Assembly (NCBI GenBank): GCA_002403445.1
Contig: DHHU01000067.1
Span: forward strand, 33,337 to 38,767
DNA length: 5,431 bases
Reading direction: 5' to 3'
Origin: Salinisphaeraceae bacterium UBA4764
GTDB lineage: Bacteria; Pseudomonadota; Gammaproteobacteria; Nevskiales; Salinisphaeraceae
Below are positions 1 to 5,024 of the stretch, piece by piece. The position numbers and the translations under genes are program-made. Position 1 is the stretch's first letter, and the number at the start of each line of letters is the position of its first letter. The notes beneath the pieces are model-generated. The model was not told the DNA's origin. It saw nothing but the letters and a program-made list of their open reading frames with translations, and ran no database searches.

Positions 1-129
1 CGGACGGCAGCGCTCGCTACCGAGCGACTTGATCAGTATCTTGGGTCCGTCACGCTCTCGCTTTGGGGTCAGTCGCGCGCAAAGCATGCTGGCGCGACCG
101 TCACGATTTATGAAGAGATCGCCTTATGA
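1..129 (+). CDS. 3' end of an unidentified gene upstream of metX (partial)
   Basis: Frame 1 is open from the left edge to a TGA at 127-129, giving 42 C-terminal residues that end in ATVTIYEEIAL. The stop shares the ATGA with the metX start, the same arrangement seen between metX and metW. The third codon position is about 62% G+C and the composition looks protein-like. Frame 2 is also open here but reads as an Arg/Ser-rich shadow. I do not recognise the family. A segment ending in GQSRAKH faintly recalls the C-terminal part of YggU/DUF167 proteins, which I recall lying near yggT/metX-type loci in gammaproteobacteria, but the match is too weak to name it. If real, it is the gene before metX in a coupled operon, so the metX promoter would lie outside the window. 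Confidence 0.5.
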   Translation, partial: RTAALATERLDQYLGSVTLSLWGQSRAKHAGATVTIYEEIAL

Positions 130-1262
130 CGCCCGGATCGGTCGGGCAGGTTACGCCCAAAACACTACAGGTTGACGAGCCGGTAGCACTGGACTGTGGC
201 CGTACACTGGCGCGGCTAGATTTGGTGTATGAAACTTACGGTGAATTGAACGCCGATCAATCGAATGCCGTTCTGGTGTGCCATGCCCTATCGGGCAATC
301 ACCACGCAGCGGGGTATCATTCCAGCGACGATGCCAAACCTGGCTGGTGGGACAAGTGCATTGGTCCCGGCAAGATGATCGATACCAATCGGTTTTTCGT
401 GGTCAGTCCGGGCAATCCCGGGTGCTACAACGGATCGACCGGCCCGGCTAGTATCAATCCCGAAACCGGTCGTCGCTACGGGCCGGATTTTCCGGTCGTC
501 ACGGTTGGCGACTGGGTCCGGGTGCAGGATCGACTGCGGGCCGCACTGGGCATCGATCGCTGGGTCGCCGTCATCGGTGGCAGTCTCGGCGGGATGCAGG
601 TCATGCAGTGGTCATTCGCCTATCCGGACCGCATTGCCCACGCCATTGTGATCGCTGCGGCGCCACGACTCTCGGCCCAGAACATCGCGTTCAACGAAAT
701 CGCACGCCAGGCGATCGTCACCGACCCAGAGTTTCACGGCGGTCGCTATGCCGACTACGATACCGTTCCCCGGCGAGGTCTGATGTTGGCGCGGATGCTC
801 GGGCACATCACGTATCTGTCGGATGAGGCAATGCGCGCCAAGTTCGGGCGTGATCTGCGGAGTGATGCGGTGAGCTACGGTTTTGACGTCGAGTTTCAGG
901 TCGAGTCCTACTTGCGCCATCAGGGCGAGTCGTTCGTGCACAAGTTCGATGCCAACACCTATCTTTTGATGACCAAGGCGCTGGATTATTTCGACCCGGC
1001 CAAAGGCCTGCCCGGCGGCCTGGCCGAGGCATTCGCGCCCGCCACGGCGCGTTTCATGGTGTTGTCGTTTACTTCCGACTGGCGTTTCCCGCCATCGCGC
1101 TCGCGCGAAATCGTGGATGCGCTGGTCGGCGCGGGCAAGGACGTGACCTACGCCGAAGTCACGTCCAACCTCGGCCATGACGACTTCTTGCTGACCATGC
1201 CGCACTACATCGACACGCTGCGGGCCTATCTCGGCCGGGCGGCCGATGAGCTCGGCATATGA
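126..1262 (+). CDS. metX: Homoserine O-acyltransferase MetX (probably succinyl-CoA specific)
   Basis: This cytoplasmic alpha/beta-hydrolase-fold enzyme acylates the hydroxyl of L-homoserine, the first committed step of methionine synthesis. The 378 residues match the usual family length. Visible landmarks are CHALSGNHHAAGYH near 52-65, KPGWWD at 71-76, the nucleophile elbow GGSLGGMQ at 151-158 with Ser153, the LSAQNIAFNEIARQAI segment at 182-197 whose Arg194 probably holds the homoserine carboxylate, FDANTYLLMTKALDYFD at 274-290, Asp318 in SDWRF, and His351 in GHDDF. Arg320, two residues after the catalytic Asp, is as I recall from proteobacterial MetX enzymes that use succinyl-CoA; this is inference. 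The loop at 97-103 reads NPGCYNG instead of the near-universal LGGCxG. The start is the ATG overlapping the upstream stop, with a weak GAGA ribosome site at 115-118. The gene overlaps metW by four bases. Confidence 0.96.
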   Translation: MTPGSVGQVTPKTLQVDEPVALDCGRTLARLDLVYETYGELNADQSNAVLVCHALSGNHHAAGYHSSDDAKPGWWDKCIGPGKMIDTNRFFVVSPGNPGCYNGSTGPASINPETGRRYGPDFPVVTVGDWVRVQDRLRAALGIDRWVAVIGGSLGGMQVMQWSFAYPDRIAHAIVIAAAPRLSAQNIAFNEIARQAIVTDPEFHGGRYADYDTVPRRGLMLARMLGHITYLSDEAMRAKFGRDLRSDAVSYGFDVEFQVESYLRHQGESFVHKFDANTYLLMTKALDYFDPAKGLPGGLAEAFAPATARFMVLSFTSDWRFPPSRSREIVDALVGAGKDVTYAEVTSNLGHDDFLLTMPHYIDTLRAYLGRAADELGI

Positions 1263-1888
1263 ATACCGAGACCACGCCGACCACCAACGGCCTGCGCGCC
1301 GATCTGGCGCTGATTGCCGACTGGATTCCACCGGAGGCGCGAGTCCTCGATCTCGGCTGCGGCAACGGTGCTCTGTTGGCGCATTTGGCCCAGACCAAAA
1401 ATATTCGGGGCTATGGGTTAGAGATCGACGCCGACAACGTCATTGAATGCGTACGGCGCGGCGTCAATGTCATGCAGCTTGATCTAGACGAGGGGCTGGG
1501 CGAGTTCACGGCGGCCAGTTTTGATTGCGTGATTATGAGTTCGGCGTTACAGGAAGTTCGCCGCCCCGATCAGTTGATTGACGAAATGCTGCGTATTGGC
1601 CGCGCGTCGATTGTGACGTTCCCCAATTTCGGCCACTGGCGGCCGCGCTGGTCATTGGGTATGTCAGGGTTGATGCCCGTGTCGAGGTCGCTACCCAACC
1701 GCTGGTACAACTCGCCGAATATCCACCTGTGCACGGTGCGTGACTTCGAACTGCTGTGTGATGAAAAGAATCTAGCGATCACACGACGCCACGTTGTCAA
1801 TCATGCTCACCGGAGCAGCCCGTTGATTCGAGCGTGGCCAAACCTGTTCGGGGAAATTGCACTTTACGAGCTCGCGGCGGGCGATTAA
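1259..1888 (+). CDS. metW: Methionine biosynthesis protein MetW
   Basis: This is a 209-residue class I SAM-methyltransferase-like protein of the MetW family, which in proteobacteria nearly always follows metX. It is thought to assist or regulate homoserine acylation; its own catalytic activity is not well defined. Motif I is VLDLGCGNG at 29-37, the strand-2 acidic segment is GLEID at 53-57, and Asp75/Asp77 sit at the motif II position. SSALQEV at 94-100 and FPNFGHWRPR at 121-130 are MetW signatures, followed by NRWYNSPNIHLCTVRDF at 147-163. The ATG lies inside the metX stop (ATGA), so translation is probably coupled; no strong ribosome site is visible. The length is normal and no lesion is seen. 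The gene ends 18 bp from the converging terB-like gene. Confidence 0.95.
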   Translation: MNTETTPTTNGLRADLALIADWIPPEARVLDLGCGNGALLAHLAQTKNIRGYGLEIDADNVIECVRRGVNVMQLDLDEGLGEFTAASFDCVIMSSALQEVRRPDQLIDEMLRIGRASIVTFPNFGHWRPRWSLGMSGLMPVSRSLPNRWYNSPNIHLCTVRDFELLCDEKNLAITRRHVVNHAHRSSPLIRAWPNLFGEIALYELAAGD

Positions 1889-1915
1889 ACCCGCATTGGC
1901 TTGAGCTCAATCGCC
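1880..1915. repeat. 7-bp inverted repeat spanning two convergent stop codons
   Basis: GGCGATT at 1880-1886 is the exact reverse complement of AATCGCC at 1909-1915, with a 22-base loop. The arms contain the metW stop region and the stop of the opposing gene. Inside the loop side lies TTGAGCTCAA (1901-1910), a perfect palindrome. No T-run follows in either direction, so this is not a standard intrinsic terminator. It could be a weak bidirectional 3' end structure or chance. Confidence 0.3.
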
Positions 1916-2353
1916 GAGAACCGCCAACTTGGCACGAATGAACTCATTGTGCGGCAGATAGAGCAAGTCGGCTACTTGACGCAGCAGTGCTTCTTCGTCG
2001 GTGGCAATCTCCTGATCGGCATAGGCTACCCGCCACAGCATTTCCACGACTTCGCGTTTTTCCCTAGCGTTCAGCCCTTCGTTGAGGGTTTTCAGATAAT
2101 CGTATAAAGAAACTGCATGCTCGGCTTCCGGCCGCGCGGCGGCCAGGAGATCCGCTGCGCTCGCCTGATCCAAGTGAAAATAACGCTCGAGCTCACGCTG
2201 GATCGTCTGATACTCGACGTCGGCGTGTACATGATCGGCGTGGGCCATTTCCAGCATCAGCACCGCCGCCGCGATACGCTTGGCTTGTTCCGGGTCACGC
2301 TGACTGGTTTCGGTGGGGGCCAGCGCATTTTTTAATTGGTTGAGCAGGTTCAT
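1907..2353 (-). CDS. TerB-like (tellurite-resistance TerB fold) small acidic helical protein
   Basis: This 148-residue protein has no signal peptide or membrane segment, so it is probably cytoplasmic. It has the two-helical-bundle pattern of the TerB/DjlA N-terminal family (Pfam TerB): a first acidic motif, LEMAHADHVHADVEYQTI at 34-51 (Asp40, Asp45, Glu47), and a second, WRVAYADQEIATDEEALL at 107-124 (Asp113, Glu115, Asp119, Glu120, Glu121), separated by helices that include NAREKREVVEML at 95-106. In TerB such acidic residues are linked to metal binding. Proteins like this occur widely as solitary genes without a ter operon, and nothing here links this one to tellurite. It starts 13 bp after the hydrolase stop, so the two are probably co-transcribed; no clear Shine-Dalgarno is visible. 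The function is unknown. Confidence 0.85.
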   Translation of the reverse strand: MNLLNQLKNALAPTETSQRDPEQAKRIAAAVLMLEMAHADHVHADVEYQTIQRELERYFHLDQASAADLLAAARPEAEHAVSLYDYLKTLNEGLNAREKREVVEMLWRVAYADQEIATDEEALLRQVADLLYLPHNEFIRAKLAVLGD

Positions 2354-2366
2354 TGATCGATTGGAA

Positions 2367-3023
2367 TCAGTCGCCGTGTGTGTCGAAATGATGGCTGGCC
2401 AGACGCCGGAGTTCGCCCAGGCGGCCGTGCAGGAAATGCCCGGCTCCCGCCATGATCTGGAGATCTACCGCGGGCCGCAGTGCCCTGACCGAATTGATGG
2501 CATTATCGACATCGATCACCTCGTCGGCATCGCCGAATATCGCGCGCCAGGCCGTATCGGGTCGCGGCAATTGGCCATCAAAATATTCCGCTGGTAAGCC
2601 AACGGTCAAAAGGGCCGGCGCACCATCGGCTTTGGCAAGCTCTAGGGCCAACCAGGCCCCGAAGGAGAAACCGGCCAACCCGCTGTCCGGCAGCTGCGAT
2701 TCGGCGAGTGCCCAGCGTCGGACAGCACGCAGATCTTCGAGTTCGCCGCCCCCCTGATCATAGGCGCCTTGACTTTGGCCAATGCCTCGGTAGTTGGGTC
2801 GCACGGCTACAAACCCGGCTTCAACCACAGCACGCGCGATCATGTAGGTCACTTTATTATCCAGTGTGCCGCCGTGTTGGGGATGCGGGTGAGCGACCAC
2901 AATCAACCCGCGGGCTTGAGCCTGGGGCGAGGATACGACGAGTTCCAGCGCACCCACCGGGCCGGGAATCACGCCGCGCGTCTGATGCCCCGGTGCCGGA
3001 AATTCAATCGAGGCGTGTGTCAT
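2367..3023 (-). CDS. Small alpha/beta hydrolase (COG2945-type)
   Basis: This is a cytoplasmic serine hydrolase of unknown substrate, 218 residues from the ATG at 3021-3023. The frame also reads from a TTG at 3047 (226 residues), but the ATG gives the usual short lead into EFPAPG and VGALELVV; neither start has a good ribosome site. Numbered from the TTG, it shows HPHPQHGGTLDNK at 53-65 (the oxyanion-side motif typical of COG2945), RPNYRGIGQSQG at 83-94, the nucleophile elbow GFSFGA with Ser128, GDADEV at 172-177 with a candidate catalytic Asp, and GAGHFLHGR at 201-209 with His204. The catalytic triad therefore looks intact. It lies between the SH3-anchor gene (28 bp upstream) and the terB-like gene (13 bp downstream), which suggests one transcript. 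No substrate is indicated. Confidence 0.9.
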   Translation of the reverse strand: MTHASIEFPAPGHQTRGVIPGPVGALELVVSSPQAQARGLIVVAHPHPQHGGTLDNKVTYMIARAVVEAGFVAVRPNYRGIGQSQGAYDQGGGELEDLRAVRRWALAESQLPDSGLAGFSFGAWLALELAKADGAPALLTVGLPAEYFDGQLPRPDTAWRAIFGDADEVIDVDNAINSVRALRPAVDLQIMAGAGHFLHGRLGELRRLASHHFDTHGD

Positions 3024-3051
3024 TGGGATCGGGCCGGGTTGCGCCAATACA

Positions 3052-3726
3052 TCATAACGAGTCGCCCCAGCTACTGGAGCGGCGTTTACGGATCATTGAC
3101 AGCAACAGGCCGATGACAATGCCGACGAAAAGAATCAACGCGCCGATCTTCATGCCCTCACGCCGGCTTTTGAGGGATTGATTTTCGTGCTTCAAGCGTT
3201 GCATTTTCGACTTGAGGGACATCAATTGCTGATGATATTGCTTGTTCTGCTTGCTGAGGTGAACCGCGTCGGCTGAAGTTTCCCGCAGCTTTTCCAGTTT
3301 TTGGCTGAGGCTTTGGTTCTTGGATTTGAGTTGCTTGTTCTGTTGGGTCAGGTTGGCAATCTTTTTTTGCTTACTGCTCTGATTCGAGCTAAGCGATTTG
3401 TTCTTCGCCTTGAGCTTTTTGTTTTCTTGCTTAACTTGGGCGAGCCGTGTGCTTGCTGCGGGCTTTTTGGATAGTAGACGAGTCAGTACGTAGCCCGTGG
3501 TGCCTTTTGAGGTGCGAATCTTGGTCCAGCCGTTGGAGCTCGACAGCGTTTGGACTTTGTCGCCCGCTTTGATGAGTTTCTTGATTCGATAGCCGGTGCC
3601 TGGACCGCGCCGCAGGTTGATGGACAATTGATCGCTAACATAACGTGTCGCGGCACCCGCAACCCCGGTAATCAGCACTAACAACAGGGCGGCGACAAGG
3701 CGTTTTAAGGATCGTGAATTCAACAT
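3052..3726 (-). CDS. Membrane-anchored SH3-domain protein, TIGR04211 family (YgiM-like)
   Basis: This 224-residue protein is exported and then anchored in the inner membrane by its C terminus. In order it has a signal peptide at 1-26 (basic LKR, a leucine-rich core, then GVAGA-ATRYVSD), a bacterial SH3 domain at about 27-86 (SINLRRGPGTGYRIKK at 35-50, WTKIRTSKGTTGYV at 67-80), a Lys/Gln/Ser-rich coiled coil at about 95-190, a transmembrane helix at 193-212, and a basic tail, RKRRSSSWGDSL. This order is that of the TIGR04211 SH3-and-anchor family; E. coli YgiM is a relative. The SH3 domain should sit in the periplasm, probably near peptidoglycan; this is inference. The coiled-coil DNA is clearly AT-richer than its neighbours (about 45% G+C over 3181-3420), mainly because of its Lys, Gln and Ser codons. 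It is the first gene of the minus-strand cluster. Confidence 0.92.
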   Translation of the reverse strand: MLNSRSLKRLVAALLLVLITGVAGAATRYVSDQLSINLRRGPGTGYRIKKLIKAGDKVQTLSSSNGWTKIRTSKGTTGYVLTRLLSKKPAASTRLAQVKQENKKLKAKNKSLSSNQSSKQKKIANLTQQNKQLKSKNQSLSQKLEKLRETSADAVHLSKQNKQYHQQLMSLKSKMQRLKHENQSLKSRREGMKIGALILFVGIVIGLLLSMIRKRRSSSWGDSL

Positions 3727-3754
3727 GATGGCCCGAGCTATTGGTCAACGCCGG

Positions 3755-3782
3755 ATGATAGCAAAACCGTGCGGGCAGCCAA
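3755..3782 (-). promoter_or_regulatory. Candidate sigma70 promoter for the SH3-anchor gene cluster
   Basis: Read on the minus strand, TTGGCT (3782-3777) and TATCAT (3760-3755) are separated by 16 bp. The -10 matches the consensus at five of six positions and is preceded by TGC, making an extended -10. The expected transcription start is near 3748, giving a leader of about 22 bases before the ATG at 3726. No clear Shine-Dalgarno is seen in the leader. Confidence 0.55.
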
Positions 3783-3815
3783 GGCCTTATAGCTCGGGGT
3801 GCGGTCCTTTAAGGA
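3781..3815. repeat. Two short palindromes in the divergent intergenic region
   Basis: AAGGCCTT at 3781-3788 is a perfect 8-bp palindrome at the -35 of the minus-strand promoter. TCCTTTAAGGA at 3805-3815 is an 11-bp palindrome with a central T, at the place of a plus-strand -35. Both arms share the AAGG/CCTT core. They could be half-sites for a regulator acting in both directions, but short palindromes like these also arise by chance. There is no T-run, so they are not terminators. Confidence 0.25.
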
Positions 3816-3835
3816 GCTGACTGGTCGGATAGAAT
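3808..3835 (+). promoter_or_regulatory. Candidate promoter for tatD
   Basis: TAGAAT at 3830-3835 matches the -10 consensus at five of six positions. The best -35, TTTAAG at 3808-3813 with a 16-bp spacer, is poor. Transcription would start near 3842. That lies downstream of the in-frame GTG at 3836 and favours the ATG at 3866 as the tatD start. Confidence 0.4.
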
Positions 3836-3865
3836 GTGACGGTTTCAAAAGCCAGAATCGAGTTC

Positions 3866-4660
3866 ATGAACCTAGTTGATATCGGCGCCAACCTCGCACA
3901 CGACAGCTTCGACGCCGACCGGGACGCGGTCATCGAGCGCGCGCATCAGGCTGGGGTTCAGGCAATGGTTGTCACGGGAAGCGACGCCGACAGCAACGCG
4001 GCGGCCGTTGAGCTGGCCGAGCATAACCCTGCCTTGTCGGCAACGGCTGGCCTGCATCCCCATCAGGCTGAATCATGGTCTGTTCGTTTATCGGCGCAGA
4101 TCACTGATTTTGCGGCCAGACGCTGCATCGTGGCCGTTGGTGAGACGGGCTTGGACTACTTCCGTGACTTGTCCCCCCGGCGGGCACAGGCCAAGGCCTT
4201 CGAGGCACAGCTGGCAATCGCGAGCACCTATCAGCTGCCGGTATTTTTACACCAGCGCGAGGCCCACGCCGATTTCACCGCGATTCTGAAAAACGCCATA
4301 CACGAGTTGCCTGCGGCAGTGGTGCACTGTTTTACCGGCGATCGCGAGGCGCTGGAAACCTATCTTGCGCTTGGCTGCCATATTGGCGTGACTGGCTGGA
4401 TATGCGACGAACGCCGGGGTCGGCCTGTATTTGATTTATTGGCTGACATTCCCAGCGATCGGCTGATGCTTGAAACCGACTGCCCTTATTTGCTCCCACG
4501 CAACTTGAAACCCAAACCCGACAGTCGCCGCAATGAACCGGCGTATCTGCCGGTAGTTGCCCAGACGGCCGCCAACGCACGCCATCAGAGTGTGGAAGAG
4601 CTGGCTGAACAGGCCACGGCCAACGCGACGGCTTTTTTTGCGCTGGCGGAGGGGGGCTGA
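3866..4660 (+). CDS. tatD: TatD metal-dependent DNase
   Basis: This is a cytoplasmic TIM-barrel metallohydrolase of the TatD family; E. coli TatD is a metal-dependent 3'-5' DNA exonuclease linked to DNA repair and breakdown. From ATG 3866 it has 264 residues, against about 260 in E. coli. It opens with VDIGANLAHDSF at 4-15 and has GLHPH at 62-66, Glu93 in GETGLDY, His129 in LHQREAH, His154 in VHCFTG, GVTGWICDERRG at 174-185, Asp205 in ETDCPYLLPR, and KPDSRRNEPAYLP at 217-229. The metal ligands are therefore all present, and the GWICDERRG and SRRNEPA blocks match TatD proper rather than the YcfH or YjjV paralogues. An in-frame GTG at 3836 would add ten residues, but family alignment and the promoter position favour 3866. 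No strong ribosome site is visible. No tatABC genes are adjacent. Confidence 0.93.
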   Translation: MNLVDIGANLAHDSFDADRDAVIERAHQAGVQAMVVTGSDADSNAAAVELAEHNPALSATAGLHPHQAESWSVRLSAQITDFAARRCIVAVGETGLDYFRDLSPRRAQAKAFEAQLAIASTYQLPVFLHQREAHADFTAILKNAIHELPAAVVHCFTGDREALETYLALGCHIGVTGWICDERRGRPVFDLLADIPSDRLMLETDCPYLLPRNLKPKPDSRRNEPAYLPVVAQTAANARHQSVEELAEQATANATAFFALAEGG

Positions 4661-4695
4661 AGGCGCTAGTGAGGTGCGACGCCACGGTAAATTCA

Positions 4696-4711
4696 TAAAA
4701 TGTTAAAATGT
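4696..4711 (+). promoter_or_regulatory. Tandem TAAAATGT repeat forming an extended -10 promoter element
   Basis: TAAAATGT occurs twice back to back (4696-4703 and 4704-4711). Each copy contains TAAAAT, a five-of-six match to a -10 hexamer, and the TG of the first copy stands at the extended -10 position of the second (TGTTAAAAT). No recognisable -35 lies 16-18 bp upstream, so this would be an extended -10 promoter, possibly using the stress sigma factor. It sits in the AT-rich 82-bp gap between tatD and the DUF883 gene; transcription would start near 4716. Confidence 0.45.
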
Positions 4712-4728
4712 CTGTCGAATTAAAAGGT

Positions 4729-4734
4729 AGGAGG
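4729..4734 (+). promoter_or_regulatory. Strong ribosome binding site of the DUF883 gene
   Basis: AGGAGG, a perfect Shine-Dalgarno core, stands eight bases before the ATG at 4743. It is the only consensus ribosome site in the window. It fixes the start and suggests high expression of the small protein. Confidence 0.85.
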
Positions 4735-4742
4735 GTGTTCCT

Positions 4743-5009
4743 ATGGCCGAAACTGAAACGCAAACTCTGAAAAAAGATCTCGACTCGCTGCGAAACGATT
4801 TTCAGACATTGACTACCGATGTCCGGGAAATCAGCGAAAAGCAGGCTCGTAACAGTGCCAATGCAGCACGCGAGAGAAGCCAAGACTTGGCCGACGAGGC
4901 AAAAAAGCGCAGTAAGGAACTCGGCGCCGAGATCGAAGCCCGGCCTTATGCCAGCATCGCTAGTGCGTTTGGGGCAGGTTTGTTGCTGGGTGCCCTGCTT
5001 AAACGATAA
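4743..5009 (+). CDS. DUF883 family protein (YqjD/ElaB-like ribosome-hibernation-type membrane anchor)
   Basis: This short protein of 88 residues has a charged amphipathic coiled-coil N-terminal part (about 5-62, rich in Lys, Glu, Asp and Arg) and a C-terminal membrane segment at about 68-86, RPYASIASAFGAGLLLGALL, with the glycine-zipper spacing typical of DUF883. It ends in KR. In E. coli the family members YqjD, ElaB and YgaM are inner-membrane, C-tail-anchored proteins, and YqjD binds ribosomes in stationary phase under RpoS control; the same role here is inference. The gene has its own promoter region and a consensus ribosome site. A YqjE-like membrane protein follows 15 bp downstream, the same pairing as yqjD-yqjE. 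Confidence 0.88.
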   Translation: MAETETQTLKKDLDSLRNDFQTLTTDVREISEKQARNSANAARERSQDLADEAKKRSKELGAEIEARPYASIASAFGAGLLLGALLKR

Positions 5010-5024
5010 GTAGGGAGTAGCCGC

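Noticed and set aside
612..1331. Long open frame (239 codons) on the minus strand opposite metX
   Set aside because: It is antisense to a complete, well-conserved metX, has Arg/His/Gln-rich composition without any known motif, and reflects the G+C bias of the sense codons.
1877..1894. GCGGG...CCCGC hairpin at the metW stop as an intrinsic terminator
   Set aside because: The stem is only 5 bp with an 8-base loop and no T-run follows; the sequence after it is mixed.
1907..2353. Tellurite-resistance operon
   Set aside because: Only a TerB-like protein is present; no terA, terC, terD, terE or terZ neighbour exists in the window, so a tellurite role is not supported.
2708..3181. 157-codon plus-strand frame over the hydrolase and SH3 genes
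   Set aside because: It runs antisense across two real genes with intact motifs, is Arg/Pro/Ser-rich, and has no recognisable domain or ribosome site.
3836..4660. Membership of a Tat translocation operon
   Set aside because: The name tatD is historical; no tatA, tatB or tatC is adjacent, and the enzyme is a nuclease not needed for Tat export.
4662..4683. GGCG...CGCC hairpin after tatD as a terminator
   Set aside because: The stem is only 4 bp with a 14-base loop and no T-run; tatD has no visible intrinsic terminator here.
4332..4883. 183-codon minus-strand frame over tatD, the intergenic gap and the DUF883 gene
   Set aside because: It is antisense to two supported genes and crosses the promoter and ribosome site of the second; there is no family signature.
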